Below, piece after piece: positions 15,822 to 25,187 of a DNA stretch of 64,000 bases (position 1 is the stretch's first letter; every line of letters begins with the position of its first letter). This DNA is from Spongiivirga sp046524175 (lineage in GTDB: Bacteria; Bacteroidota; Bacteroidia; Flavobacteriales; Flavobacteriaceae), in contig NZ_JBEFZF010000002.1 in NCBI RefSeq assembly GCF_046524175.1, forward strand, positions 682,001 through 746,000, read 5' to 3'. The notes under the pieces are model-generated. The model was not told where the DNA came from. It did no database searches and was given only the letters and a program-made list of their open reading frames with translations. The position numbers and the translations under genes are program-made.

Positions 15822-17438
15822 ATGGCTTCAAACACCGAATTAACGAAATCGATTTCGTTAAAAAAGTATGGAATCAAAACAGAGCGGGTTAATTACCAAC
15901 TAAGTCCAGCCGAGTTGCATGATAGCGCAATAGAAAAAGCACAAGGCGTCGAGGTAGATTCAGGGGCGTTAGCTGTTAATACAGGCAAGTTCACTGGAAG
16001 ATCACCATTAGATCGTTTTATAGTTAAAGATGATATTACTAAAGACAGAATCTGGTGGGGTGATATTAATATTCCTTTCGAAAGTGACGATTTCGACCTC
16101 TTATATAACAAGGTTGTAGATTATCTGGCAGATAAAGAAGTATTTGTACGAGACTGCTATGCTTGTGCAGATGATAATTACAAGCTTAATATTAGAGTGG
16201 TAAATGAATATCCTTGGTCAAACATGTTTGCTTATAATATGTTTTTGCGCCCAACGGAAGAAGAGTTGAAAACTTTTGAGGAAGAGTGGCTGGTTGTAAA
16301 TGCTCCAGGTTTCTTAGCCAATCCTGCCATCGATAAAACGAGACAAGCGAATTTTGCTATTCTTGATTTTGCAAGAAAAATAGCATTGATCGGTGGCACG
16401 GGATATACAGGAGAGATTAAAAAGGGAATTTTTTCCGCACTTAATTTTATACTACCTGTATTTAAAAATACCTTGCCAATGCATTGTTCGGCAAACGTTG
16501 GAGAAGGTGGAGATACAGCTATTTTCTTCGGCTTGTCAGGAACTGGAAAAACAACCTTATCTGCAGACCCCAATCGCAAACTGATAGGAGATGACGAGCA
16601 TGGCTGGACGAACGAGAATACCGTATTTAATTTTGAAGGCGGATGTTATGCTAAGGTGATAGATTTATCAGCAGAAAAAGAACCAGAAATTTATCAAGCG
16701 ATAAAGCATGGTGCAATTTTAGAAAATGTAATTATTGATGATAAAGGCGCGGTAGATTTTGCTGACACAAGCATTACGCAAAATACAAGAGTAAGCTATC
16801 CTATTTATCACATTGAAAATATTCAAAAACCGTCTATTGGTAACAATCCTAAAAATATTTTCTTCTTAACAGCTGATGCTTTTGGTGTGTTGCCTCCAAT
16901 TTCTAAGCTAACGCCTAGTCAGGCTGCATATCATTTTATATCAGGCTACACAGCAAAAGTTGCAGGTACAGAAGCGGGTGTTAAAGAACCGATCCCATCA
17001 TTCTCGGCTTGTTTTGGAGCACCATTCATGCCACTTCACCCAACCGAATACGCTGAGATGTTAAGCAGAAAAATGAAAGAAGCGGGGGTCAATGTATGGT
17101 TAGTAAATACTGGTTGGACAGGCGGCCCCTACGGAGTTGGAACGCGAATTAAACTGAAGTATACACGAGCAATGATTAATGCCGTGCTAAATGGTGATTT
17201 AGGATTATATAATTATGATGACTACCATATTCATTCGGTTTTTGGTGTAGCACAACCACGATCTTGCCCTGGGGTACCTACCGAAGTACTGAGCCCAAGA
17301 GCGACATGGAATGATGATGATGCGTATTATAAAAAGGCCTTTACCTTATCGAATGCTTTTCGGGAAAATTTCAAGCAGTTTGAGTCCTATGCGAATGAAG
17401 AGATTCGAAGAGGAGGCCCCCAACGATATGCTTTTTAA
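15822..17438 (+). CDS. pckA: Phosphoenolpyruvate carboxykinase (ATP)
   Basis: 538 residues, the normal length. Signatures are TGRSPLDRFIVKDD near the start, the kinase-type P-loop GLSGTGKTTLS (about 236-246), IGDDEHGW and NTGWTGGPYGVGTRI. The enzyme converts oxaloacetate and ATP to phosphoenolpyruvate, carbon dioxide and ADP, the entry step of gluconeogenesis, which suits growth on amino acids and agrees with the nearby alanine and lysine catabolism-type genes. It is a single-gene unit with its own promoter and terminator. Confidence 0.97.
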   Translation: MASNTELTKSISLKKYGIKTERVNYQLSPAELHDSAIEKAQGVEVDSGALAVNTGKFTGRSPLDRFIVKDDITKDRIWWGDINIPFESDDFDLLYNKVVDYLADKEVFVRDCYACADDNYKLNIRVVNEYPWSNMFAYNMFLRPTEEELKTFEEEWLVVNAPGFLANPAIDKTRQANFAILDFARKIALIGGTGYTGEIKKGIFSALNFILPVFKNTLPMHCSANVGEGGDTAIFFGLSGTGKTTLSADPNRKLIGDDEHGWTNENTVFNFEGGCYAKVIDLSAEKEPEIYQAIKHGAILENVIIDDKGAVDFADTSITQNTRVSYPIYHIENIQKPSIGNNPKNIFFLTADAFGVLPPISKLTPSQAAYHFISGYTAKVAGTEAGVKEPIPSFSACFGAPFMPLHPTEYAEMLSRKMKEAGVNVWLVNTGWTGGPYGVGTRIKLKYTRAMINAVLNGDLGLYNYDDYHIHSVFGVAQPRSCPGVPTEVLSPRATWNDDDAYYKKAFTLSNAFRENFKQFESYANEEIRRGGPQRYAF

Positions 17439-17457
17439 ATCTAACATAAGTTCAACA

Positions 17458-17491
17458 AAAAATCCCTGAGTTTAATTTTCAGGGATTTTTT
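17458..17491. terminator. Bidirectional terminator between pckA and the hemD-like gene
   Basis: AAAAATCCCTGA / TCAGGGATTTTT with a 9-base loop; A and T runs on both sides let it serve both converging genes. Confidence 0.88.
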
Positions 17492-17520
17492 ATATGTAAG
17501 CAATTTAATTGCTCTATATG

Positions 17521-18267
17521 TTACTTTTTATTGGCCTGAGAAATATATTTTTCTAGTGCCATTGTCATTGATGGCGTCTCTGGTGTCGGAGCTTGAATAT
17601 CGATACGTAAGCCTTTGTTGTTAGCTTCCTTTACTGTGGTATTTCCAAATACAGCTATACGCGTATCATTTTGTTCAAAATCAGGGAAATTTTCAAAAAG
17701 TGATTGAATACCAGAAGGACTAAAAAACACTAAAATGTCATAGTATACATTTCTTAAATCTGATAAATCACTAATTACTGTTTTGTATAAAGTAGCTCTT
17801 GTCCAAGCTACGCTTAACTCATCAAGAATTTCAGGAACAATAGGCTTTAATTTATCAGAACTTGGCAGTAAAAAAGTTTCGTCTTTATACTTTTTAATGA
17901 TAACTGACAGATCCTGAAAAGTGCGTTTGCCGACATAAATTTTACGCTTACGGTAAACTACATATTTTTGAAGGTAGTAGGCAACAGCTTCCGACTGACA
18001 GAAGTATTTCATTGTGTCTGGCACTTTAAATCGCATTTCTTCTGCGATTCTAAAAAAGTGATCAACTGCATTACGACTAGTAAGTATAATTGCAGTGAAG
18101 TTGTTCAGGTCGATTTTTTGTTGTCTTACTTCCTTTGCATCAACTCCTTCTACATGAATAAAGGGTCTAAAATCAATCTTTACTTTCTGCTTCTCAATAA
18201 GCTGTAAATAAGGAGAGTTTTCTACTTTAGGCTCTGGTTGAGAAACTAGAATGGTTTTCACTTTCAT
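17521..18267 (-). CDS. Uroporphyrinogen-III synthase family protein
   Basis: 248 residues with the two-domain HemD layout: VKTILVSQPEP start, FTAIILTSRNAVDHFF (about 58-73) and YYDILVFFSPSGIQSLFEN with IAVFGNTT late in the sequence. HemD closes and isomerises hydroxymethylbilane to uroporphyrinogen III in heme and siroheme synthesis; heme is needed for the nrf cytochromes further on. HemD sequences diverge strongly, so the exact enzyme assignment is by pattern. It starts 15 bases after the DUF4271 gene ends. Confidence 0.85.
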   Translation of the reverse strand: MKVKTILVSQPEPKVENSPYLQLIEKQKVKIDFRPFIHVEGVDAKEVRQQKIDLNNFTAIILTSRNAVDHFFRIAEEMRFKVPDTMKYFCQSEAVAYYLQKYVVYRKRKIYVGKRTFQDLSVIIKKYKDETFLLPSSDKLKPIVPEILDELSVAWTRATLYKTVISDLSDLRNVYYDILVFFSPSGIQSLFENFPDFEQNDTRIAVFGNTTVKEANNKGLRIDIQAPTPETPSMTMALEKYISQANKK

Positions 18268-18282
18268 AAGCGATCTTCTGTA

Positions 18283-18951
18283 TTAATTTGCGTTTAGGTG
18301 AATCACTTTTAACACAACTAAATAGGGTGCTATTTCAAGTGCGCAAAGATACAAAATAAAATAAAACAGATTGTCTATGATTAACTTTTGATATTTTCTG
18401 AAAATAATTAGTTGAACAGCCACATTTACCAAGATAAACAAGCTAATGACTACATATAATAACGTATTGTTGCTAAAACTAAAATAAATCAACAATACAT
18501 TTATAGGAATTAAGTATAAGCAAATCAGATTTCTATAGCTTATTTTTTGAAAATTATATGCTTCAAAAAGAGTGTCCACTTCAAAGATCGCGGCAATTGT
18601 TTTTTCTAAAAAATATTTAAATGCTATGATTACCACCAAATAAGAGATTATTTTTATGAATAAATAGTCCGTGACAACTGCCGAATTAGATAGTGCGTTA
18701 AAAGAAAGGTAAACGAAAATAGCAAGGCTAATTACTTGAGCCGAAAATAGTAACAAATTGAACCAATTTAGAACCAAGCTTTTTTCCTTACCATATATAG
18801 AAATGTACTTGTTGTTGGCAAACAAAGAGGTGAAATAGGCAAAACGAGATTCAAACAATGCTTTTGCCACTACTACCAATATTAGAGCAATCACCAATAA
18901 AATAGTGAGCCAGTCGTTAGTTTCTATGTGCCTTAGTACAGCTGTATCCAT
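18283..18951 (-). CDS. DUF4271 family membrane protein
   Basis: 222 residues, strongly hydrophobic with six or seven membrane helices and few polar loops. The family is restricted to Bacteroidota and is regularly found just upstream of the uroporphyrinogen-III synthase gene, as here (15-base gap). Its function is unknown. Confidence 0.85.
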   Translation of the reverse strand: MDTAVLRHIETNDWLTILLVIALILVVVAKALFESRFAYFTSLFANNKYISIYGKEKSLVLNWFNLLLFSAQVISLAIFVYLSFNALSNSAVVTDYLFIKIISYLVVIIAFKYFLEKTIAAIFEVDTLFEAYNFQKISYRNLICLYLIPINVLLIYFSFSNNTLLYVVISLFILVNVAVQLIIFRKYQKLIIDNLFYFILYLCALEIAPYLVVLKVIHLNAN

Positions 18952-19020
18952 TGGCTGTAAAAATACTATTATTGTGTTAATTCAATGCAATCATATAAAG
19001 ATCATGCATATCAAAATGTG

Positions 19021-19028
19021 TACTTTTG
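19021..19028 (+). promoter_or_regulatory. -7 promoter element of the glycosyltransferase-pyrC-DUF4296 operon
   Basis: TACTTTTG matches TAnnTTTG, 24 bases before the start codon at 19053. Confidence 0.45.
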
Positions 19029-19052
19029 TTGCCCAAAATAAACACTGACTAA

Positions 19053-19793
19053 ATGAGTGATGCGCTGGTAATCATACCTACGTATAATGAGCTAGAAAAT
19101 ATAAGCCGTATTGTAAATGCCGTATTTGCAAAGCGTCCCTCTTTTCATGTATTGGTGGTTGACGATAATTCTCCTGATGGTACGGCTGCGTTGGTGACAA
19201 AGCTTCAGCAGCGTTATGAACATCAGCTTTTTATGCTGAACAGGAAAGAAAAAAAAGGTTTAGGAGTGGCCTATATAGCCGGCTTTAAATGGGCTTTGGA
19301 GCGTTCGTATGATTTTATTTTTGAGATGGATGCGGATTATTCTCATGACCCTAATGATTTAATCAAATTATACAATACCTGTAAAGAAGATGGTTATGAT
19401 GTTGCGGTAGGATCTCGTTATGTAAAAGGGGTCAACGTGGTAAACTGGCCTTTAGGTCGTGTATTACTTTCATATTTTGCAAGTATGTACGTTCGTTTTA
19501 TTACAGGACTTCCGGTAAAAGATGCGACCGCTGGTTTTATTTGCTATAAACGAGAAGTTTTAGAAGCAATTAACTTTGAAAAAATTCAATTTGTAGGATA
19601 TGCTTTTCAAGTCGAATTAAAGTTTAAAGCTTGGTTAAAGGGCTTTAAAATAAAGGAGGTTTCAGTTATTTTTACGAATAGAGCATACGGTAAATCAAAA
19701 ATGAACACTTCGATTTTTTCTGAAGCGATATTCGGAATAATGACAATGAAGCTGCGCAGTATTTTTAATAGAAAACAATATGAGCAAAAATAG
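19053..19793 (+). CDS. Polyprenol monophosphomannose synthase (glycosyltransferase 2)
   Basis: 246 residues. GT2-family signatures: VIIPTYNELENI (6-17), VVDDNSPDGT (34-43), EMDADYSHDP (about 91-100, metal-binding DxD) and DATAGFICYKREVL. Proteins of this type move mannose from GDP-mannose to a polyprenyl phosphate for surface glycosylation. It has no long hydrophobic C terminus. Its end overlaps the dihydroorotase start by 14 bases, so the two are cotranscribed. Confidence 0.9.
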   Translation: MSDALVIIPTYNELENISRIVNAVFAKRPSFHVLVVDDNSPDGTAALVTKLQQRYEHQLFMLNRKEKKGLGVAYIAGFKWALERSYDFIFEMDADYSHDPNDLIKLYNTCKEDGYDVAVGSRYVKGVNVVNWPLGRVLLSYFASMYVRFITGLPVKDATAGFICYKREVLEAINFEKIQFVGYAFQVELKFKAWLKGFKIKEVSVIFTNRAYGKSKMNTSIFSEAIFGIMTMKLRSIFNRKQYEQK

Positions 19794-21123
19794 AACACTA
19801 ATTAAAAATGCATTAGTTGTTAATGAAGGAAGCACTGGTAACAATGATGTACTGATAGAAGGAGATTTTATTGTTCAAGTTGCACCTTCTATTGAGGCTA
19901 GTGACCAAGATACTGTTATTGATGCTAGCGGTAAACTTTTGTTGCCGGGAATGATAGATGATCAGGTGCATTTTAGAGAGCCTGGATTAACCCATAAGGG
20001 TACTATAGCAACAGAATCGAAAGCAGCTATAGCTGGAGGGATAACTTCCTTCATAGAGATGCCAAATACCAATCCGCAAACTACGACGATAGAGGAATTT
20101 GATAAAAAACTAGCAATTGCTGCTAAAACAAGTTATGCCAACTATAACTTTATGTTTGGTGGTACGAATGATAATTTAGACGAAATATTGAAGATTGATC
20201 CTAAAAAAGTAGCTGCATTAAAGCTGTTTTTAGGAAGTAGTACTGGCAATATGTTGGTAGATGATGAGGAAGTACTTCGCAACATTTTCAGTAATACCAA
20301 ACTCCGCATTGCGTTACATTGCGAAGACGAAACAACCATTCGGAAAAATCTGGCAGATTATAAAGCTACGTATGGTGATGACATTCCTATCGAAAAGCAT
20401 CCAGAAATACGAAGCGAAGAGGCTTGTTATATTTCATCTTCAAATGCAATTGAATTGGCCAAAGAAACTGGAGCTAGAGTACATGTCTTTCATCTATCTA
20501 CAGGAAAAGAAACTGGATTATTTGAGAATAAAACCCCGTTAAAAAATAAGCAAATAACATCAGAGGTTTGTTTACATCACCTATGGTTTTCAGATGAGGA
20601 CTACGCTACTAAAGGCACTCATATAAAGTGGAATCCAGCAGTAAAAACTGCCTCCGATCGTGAGCAACTATGGGAGGCACTGCTCGATGATCGTATTGAT
20701 GTTATCGCTACTGACCATGCACCGCATACTATTGATGAAAAAGCCAATGTTTATACCAAAGCACCATCAGGTGGTCCGTTAGTACAACATGCCATGGTGG
20801 GCATTTTGGAGGCGGTTACCCTAGGAAAAATAAGCTATGAAAAAGCTGTGCAAAAAATGTGTCATAATCCTGCAATTTTGTTTGATATAGAAAAAAGAGG
20901 ATTTATTAAAGAAGGATACTATGCTGATTTAGTTTTGGTATCTCCTGAAGCTTCTTGGACTGTTGAAAAAGGCAATATTCTTTATAAGTGCGGCTGGTCA
21001 CCTTTTGAAGGAACTACTTTTAACCATCGGGTGACACATACGTTTGTAAATGGTAGATTGGCGTATGAAAATGGGAATTTTGATAATGAGTTACATGGAA
21101 AACAACTGACATTCGACCGATGA
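19780..21123 (+). CDS. Dihydroorotase, Bacteroidota type
   Basis: 447 residues of the amidohydrolase superfamily: LPGMIDDQVHFREPGLTHKGT (about 55-74), EMPNTNPQTTT, carbamate-lysine region VAALKLFLGSSTGN, HCEDE, VHVFHLSTGKE and ATDHAPHT. Dihydroorotase closes carbamoyl-aspartate to dihydroorotate in pyrimidine synthesis. The first metal-ligand motif reads QVH where many class I enzymes have HVH; I recall this as usual in Bacteroidota. It overlaps the glycosyltransferase (14 bases) and the DUF4296 gene (4 bases). Confidence 0.9.
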   Translation: MSKNRTLIKNALVVNEGSTGNNDVLIEGDFIVQVAPSIEASDQDTVIDASGKLLLPGMIDDQVHFREPGLTHKGTIATESKAAIAGGITSFIEMPNTNPQTTTIEEFDKKLAIAAKTSYANYNFMFGGTNDNLDEILKIDPKKVAALKLFLGSSTGNMLVDDEEVLRNIFSNTKLRIALHCEDETTIRKNLADYKATYGDDIPIEKHPEIRSEEACYISSSNAIELAKETGARVHVFHLSTGKETGLFENKTPLKNKQITSEVCLHHLWFSDEDYATKGTHIKWNPAVKTASDREQLWEALLDDRIDVIATDHAPHTIDEKANVYTKAPSGGPLVQHAMVGILEAVTLGKISYEKAVQKMCHNPAILFDIEKRGFIKEGYYADLVLVSPEASWTVEKGNILYKCGWSPFEGTTFNHRVTHTFVNGRLAYENGNFDNELHGKQLTFDR

Positions 21124-21581
21124 GAAAGTTACTTGCTGTGATATTGATATTGGTTTGTTCTTGTAAGAAACCAAATGCCATCAAAAAACCGGATAACTTA
21201 ATTGGAAAAGATAAGATGGTTCAAGTACTATATGACCTTCATATGCTAAGCGCTACAAAAAGTAGCGCAAAAGAAGTATTGTCTGATAATAGCATCGATG
21301 CAGATCAATATGTATTTACAAAATACAGTATTGATAGTATCCAGCTGGCTAAGAGCATGACTTACTATGCGTCTAAACCTTCTGAGATGGCCGAAATGTA
21401 CAATGTAATTAATAGTCGTTTAGAAGAACAAAAGAAAATTTTTGAAAAAGAGCGAGATTCGATTAGTAAGAAGAACAAATTAAAGGCCAAGAGTATAAAA
21501 CTAAAAGACTCCTTATTAGAGGAAAGAAAAAAAGAAAAAATGCTTACTGCTGAGAAGCCTCAGCAAGATAGTATCGAGTAA
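21120..21581 (+). CDS. DUF4296 lipoprotein
   Basis: 153 residues. A short signal peptide ends with the lipobox VCSC (Cys15), followed by the family start DKMVQVLYDLHMLSA and SIDSIQLAKSMTYYASKP, then a Lys/Glu-rich, probably coiled-coil C terminus (about 100-150). DUF4296 proteins are Bacteroidota lipoproteins of unknown function regularly found next to dihydroorotase. The ATG overlaps the previous stop by four bases. Its last 38 bases overlap the converging epimerase gene. Confidence 0.88.
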   Translation: MRKLLAVILILVCSCKKPNAIKKPDNLIGKDKMVQVLYDLHMLSATKSSAKEVLSDNSIDADQYVFTKYSIDSIQLAKSMTYYASKPSEMAEMYNVINSRLEEQKKIFEKERDSISKKNKLKAKSIKLKDSLLEERKKEKMLTAEKPQQDSIE

Positions 21582-22560
21582 CTTTTTTTATGGTTTTATC
21601 TAATGGAGTAAACTCAAACCCTAAGGCTTTTTTTATTTTTTGGTTACTATAATCTAGCTCCTGAGTAGCTGAAATAGCACTAGCTTTAAAAAAGCCACGT
21701 TTTTTTCTAAAAAGAAAGTGGGTTAATTTGTCAAATCGCCAAGCAAGACCTAACATCCAGTTTGTTGCTAAAACAGAGGGCGGTTTTACACCAAGTGAAG
21801 TTGCCATCATTGAAAAAACTTCTTTGAAAGACTTGTTTTCAGAAACCAGAATAAACCGCTCATTAATAATGCCACCTTCTACAAGTTTGATCATTGCTTG
21901 TACAACATCTTCAACATCAACGTAGCCAACGCTGCCCATCGTATAATATTTAAACCCGCTTGCTATATGCTTTACTAGCTGTCCGCTTCCTTCATCCCAA
22001 AATCCACTTCCCAAAATTACACCGGGATTGACAATTACCGTGTTTAATCCTTCTTGTGAAGCCCTCCAAACTTCTAATTCAGCCCCGTATTTGGTAATCG
22101 CATATATGTTGTTTTGTGCTTCAGGATTCCAATGAGTTTCCTCAGTAATTGGCTCGTTGTTATCGCTTAGCCCTAAAGTTGCTATTGAACTTGTATAACA
22201 TAGTTTTTTAATCCTATTGCTTAAACACAGGTTGACAATGTTGGCAGTGCCTTCGATGTTTACTTTTCTCAAATGCTTTCCGAAAGATTCATCAAAAGAA
22301 ATAACAGCAGCACAATGATAAACGATGTTAATCTGCTCAAAAGCTTTAGAAAGTTGAGTAATATCATTGATATCTGCTTGAATCCAATCAATTTTGTCAA
22401 ACAAAACCTCGGAGGCGTCTGAATAATAAGCAATTATTTTTTTTACAGCTAGCCGCTTTTTTTCGGTTCGGTATATGGCGCGAACCTGGGTATTGCTAAG
22501 TAAGAGTTTAGCTAACAAATGACTTCCGACTAAACCTGTTGCTCCTGTGACAAGTATCAT
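21544..22560 (-). CDS. NAD-dependent epimerase/dehydratase family protein
   Basis: 338 residues of the extended short-chain dehydrogenase type: TGATGLVGSHLLAKLL (5-20), CAAVISFDE, YTSSIATLG and the catalytic YAITK (about 153-157). The closest type I can name is the dihydroflavonol-4-reductase-like group of epimerases; the substrate is unknown. It faces the DUF4296 gene and overlaps it tail to tail by 38 bases. Confidence 0.88.
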   Translation of the reverse strand: MILVTGATGLVGSHLLAKLLLSNTQVRAIYRTEKKRLAVKKIIAYYSDASEVLFDKIDWIQADINDITQLSKAFEQINIVYHCAAVISFDESFGKHLRKVNIEGTANIVNLCLSNRIKKLCYTSSIATLGLSDNNEPITEETHWNPEAQNNIYAITKYGAELEVWRASQEGLNTVIVNPGVILGSGFWDEGSGQLVKHIASGFKYYTMGSVGYVDVEDVVQAMIKLVEGGIINERFILVSENKSFKEVFSMMATSLGVKPPSVLATNWMLGLAWRFDKLTHFLFRKKRGFFKASAISATQELDYSNQKIKKALGFEFTPLDKTIKKVTRYYLAEASQQ

Positions 22561-22616
22561 GTGGTAAAAGTAGTTATTAACGTGTTAATTACAGTTGAAG
22601 GTTTAAGCAATCAGAA

Positions 22617-22658
22617 ATGTTAATTTTTTGTTAATACAAAATGTTAAAAAATTAACAT
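22617..22658. repeat. 13-bp perfect inverted repeat in the intergenic region
   Basis: ATGTTAATTTTTT (22617-22629) and AAAAAATTAACAT (22646-22658) with a 16-base centre. Further TGTTAA blocks lie at 22573 and 22629, so the region carries at least four copies of TGTTAA in both orientations. It sits between divergent genes and could be a shared operator. Confidence 0.5.
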
Positions 22659-22732
22659 ATATGGCAATCAACGATTTTTTAAATGGGCTAAACGAGTATT
22701 TTATTTAATCAATTTGCAGGGTTTAAAGCCCA

Positions 22733-22800
22733 GTTCTACATTTGAACCAACCAATCTGTAGAACCTATTGTTTTAATAAAGTTACGTTTAAAAACAATAG
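22733..22800 (+). promoter_or_regulatory. Two stem-loops in the leader of the 55-residue protein
   Basis: Stem one pairs GTTCTACA (22733-22740) with TGTAGAAC (22757-22764). Stem two pairs CTATTGTTTT (22765-22774) with AAAACAATAG (22791-22800). The stems are adjacent, both perfect, and the second ends three bases before the ATG at 22804. They may control translation or stability of the short transcript. Confidence 0.5.
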
Positions 22801-22803
22801 ATT

Positions 22804-22971
22804 ATGACAACACTACTACTCTTTAAAAGATTATATGCTGAGGCATTCAACGGACTAAATACGGCATATGAAATGCTGTTAAAAAGTATAGCTTGGTTCG
22901 TGTTGGGGACTACTGTTATTGGGCTATTTGCATTTGTATTTAGAATCTGTACCGGATTCTTCACCATTTAG
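22804..22971 (+). CDS. Small 55-residue membrane protein, DUF6747-like
   Basis: ATG at 22804 to TAG at 22969-22971. The sequence begins MTTLLLFKRLYAEAFNGLN, has one membrane helix (about 28-47) and ends FAFVFRICTGFFTI. Length and the pattern FKxLYxEAF...FVFRxxTGF resemble the flavobacterial DUF6747 family as I remember it; its function is unknown. A strong terminator 25 bases downstream and a structured leader show it is a real single-gene unit. Confidence 0.7.
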   Translation: MTTLLLFKRLYAEAFNGLNTAYEMLLKSIAWFVLGTTVIGLFAFVFRICTGFFTI

Positions 22972-22995
22972 TAGCATTATCGACCAAGTAAATAA

Positions 22996-23019
22996 GACCG
23001 CCTTTTGGGCGGTTTTTTT
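22996..23019 (+). terminator. Rho-independent terminator after the 55-residue protein
   Basis: ACCGCC / GGCGGT with loop TTTTG followed by seven T residues. Confidence 0.88.
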
Positions 23020-23228
23020 GTTTTTAAAAAGAACTTTGATCTGAAATACGATTCTGTAGTGTATTGCTAGCGGAAATCAGTTTTAACCCTAGTTAATGGT
23101 TAAACAAAACAAGAATAAGTAAGGTTTAATCCGTTTTATGAAATAGAACTTCACATTGTGGTTAAAGCACATAGTAAAACGGCTAAATTTTCAGGTGTTT
23201 TTTGCGTTTTTTAGCGTGATGCAATTAG

Positions 23229-23236
23229 TATATTTG
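23229..23236 (+). promoter_or_regulatory. -7 promoter element of tyrS
   Basis: TATATTTG matches TAnnTTTG, 21 bases before the tyrS start; TTTG at 23201-23204 may be the -33 element, slightly far at 24 bases. The rest of 22972-23228 holds only the terminator. Confidence 0.55.
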
Positions 23237-23257
23237 CCCGTAATTTAAAAGAATGAG

Positions 23258-24553
23258 ATGAGTATAAATTTTGTTGAAGAACTTCGGTGGCGAGGTATGG
23301 TGCATGATGTAATGCCGGAAACTGAGGAAACCTTGCTTAAAAAATCCATTGCTGGCTATATCGGGTTTGATCCAACAGCCGATTCATTGCATATTGGGAG
23401 CCTTGTGCAAATAATGATATTGATGCACTTTCAGCGTGCAGGTCATACACCTATTGCACTTGTTGGTGGGGCTACCGGTATGATTGGTGATCCTTCAGGT
23501 AAGTCAGACGAGCGAAATTTATTAGACGAAGCTACCTTAGAAAGGAATATTAAAGGGATTAAAGCGCAACTTGAGCGCTTTCTTGACTTCAATTCAAAAG
23601 ATGGAAATAGTGCGCAATTGGTGAACAATTACGATTGGATGAAAGACTTTTCGTTAATCGATTTTGTACGCGATATAGGGAAGCATCTTACCGTTAATTA
23701 CATGATGGCTAAAGACTCCGTTAAGAAGAGATTGAGCGCGGAATCTAAGGTTGGAATGTCATTTACTGAGTTTACTTACCAACTGTTTCAAGGATATGAT
23801 TTCTTGCATTTATATAACGAATATGACTGCTTGCTGCAAATGGGGGGATCAGATCAGTGGGGAAATATCACCACAGGGACTGAGTTGATTAGAAGGAAGT
23901 CAGGAGGAAAAGCCTATGCACTTACCTGTCCGCTGATTACAAAAGCAGACGGGACCAAATTTGGCAAAACCGAAGGAGGTAATGTTTGGTTAGATAAAAC
24001 AAGGACATCACCATATAAATTTTATCAGTACTGGTTAAATGCTACTGATGTTGATGCTGAGAAATATGTGAAGATTTTCACCTTTCTTACAAAAGATGAA
24101 ATCGATAGTTTAATTAAAGAACATCAAGAAAATCCGCATTTACGATTATTACAAAAACGAGTTGCTGAAGAAGTTACTAAACTGGTTCATGGTCAAGACG
24201 ATCTTGATAATGCAATAAAGGCATCGGCTATCTTGTTCGGTAAATCTACCTCCGATGATCTGAATCAACTAGATGAACAAACGTTTTTAGATGTATTTGA
24301 AGGAGTGCCGCAAGCAACCTTACCGATAAGTGAACTTGAAAACGGTTTAGACATGATCGGTGCGTTAGCAGCAAAAACTGGATTTTTGGGCTCAAACGGT
24401 GAAGCAAGACGAGAACTAAAACAAAATTCGATAGCTGTTAATAAGGAAAAGGTAAAAGAAGATTATACTATTTCTGCTTCCGATTTAATAAATGAGAAGT
24501 ACGTGTTATTACAAAAAGGGAAAAGAAATAATTACTTGGTGATTTTTGAGTGA
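23258..24553 (+). CDS. tyrS: Tyrosine--tRNA ligase
   Basis: 431 residues. Class I signatures: GFDPTADSLHIGSL (about 33-46), GGATGMIGDPSGKSDER, QMGGSDQWGNI and the KMSKS-type loop KADGTKFGKTEGG (about 230-242); a C-terminal S4-like RNA-binding segment closes the protein (GEARRELKQNSIAVN). It charges tRNA-Tyr. Single-gene unit with its own promoter and a terminator shared with the converging YHS gene. Confidence 0.97.
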   Translation: MSINFVEELRWRGMVHDVMPETEETLLKKSIAGYIGFDPTADSLHIGSLVQIMILMHFQRAGHTPIALVGGATGMIGDPSGKSDERNLLDEATLERNIKGIKAQLERFLDFNSKDGNSAQLVNNYDWMKDFSLIDFVRDIGKHLTVNYMMAKDSVKKRLSAESKVGMSFTEFTYQLFQGYDFLHLYNEYDCLLQMGGSDQWGNITTGTELIRRKSGGKAYALTCPLITKADGTKFGKTEGGNVWLDKTRTSPYKFYQYWLNATDVDAEKYVKIFTFLTKDEIDSLIKEHQENPHLRLLQKRVAEEVTKLVHGQDDLDNAIKASAILFGKSTSDDLNQLDEQTFLDVFEGVPQATLPISELENGLDMIGALAAKTGFLGSNGEARRELKQNSIAVNKEKVKEDYTISASDLINEKYVLLQKGKRNNYLVIFE

Positions 24554-24580
24554 TATAAACAGTAAAATGAGCTAAAAATG

Positions 24581-24620
24581 AAAAGCCCCGCATTTTTTGT
24601 AGATATGCGAGGCTTTTCGA
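24581..24620. terminator. Bidirectional terminator between tyrS and the YHS gene
   Basis: AAAAGCCCCGCA (24581-24592) pairs with TGCGAGGCTTTT (24606-24617) apart from one mismatch, with A/T runs on both sides. Confidence 0.75.
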
Positions 24621-24644
24621 AACTAAATAACTAAACAACTAACC

Positions 24645-25097
24645 TTAACTTTTTCTCTTTTTAATTTTTTCCCATTTTTTGTCGGCATCTGTCTTTAACT
24701 TTTCAGCGCCTTCTTTTGTCCACAGTTCTAGTGTATTGGTGCCCCATGCATTATAAAAAAGATACAATTTATCATCTCTAATCTCGTAGGTCTCAGGGTC
24801 AATTTTTACTTTTTTACCCTTCACTGCTACTGCATAAGCACAGTATCCACCATACTCGGGAATATACTTTTCAGGGTCTGCTTTAAAACGTTCTAAGTTA
24901 GCTTTTGATGAAAAACTAAACTTTACTCCGTCGTGCTCGCTTGTTATGCTTTTACTCCCTTTTTTAGGTGTGCCATCAAAATAAGAAACGACATCATAAC
25001 CTTCGACAGCAAATCCTTTCTTGGTATAGTAGTCTATACTTTGAGCATTACTTACAAAAGCAATTAAAAAAAATAAGACTCCTAATATTTTTTTCAT
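24645..25097 (-). CDS. YHS domain protein, exported
   Basis: 150 residues with a signal peptide (MKKILGVLFFLIAFVSNAQS). The YHS-type core is AVEGYDVVSYFDGTPKKGS, FSFSSKANLERFKADPEKYIPEYGGYCAYAVA (about 30-95). YHS domains are small modules found with metal-handling proteins, but this stand-alone exported form has no proven function. The conserved GGYCAYA carries a single cysteine that may bind metal. Confidence 0.9.
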   Translation of the reverse strand: MKKILGVLFFLIAFVSNAQSIDYYTKKGFAVEGYDVVSYFDGTPKKGSKSITSEHDGVKFSFSSKANLERFKADPEKYIPEYGGYCAYAVAVKGKKVKIDPETYEIRDDKLYLFYNAWGTNTLELWTKEGAEKLKTDADKKWEKIKKRKS

Positions 25098-25187
25098 TTT
25101 TACATCTTTGAATAATGTTTAGGTCGCAAAAAAGAAAAGACATTACAGCATTAAGAAAAGTTTAGCATTTTTAGGTGACTACGAAAA

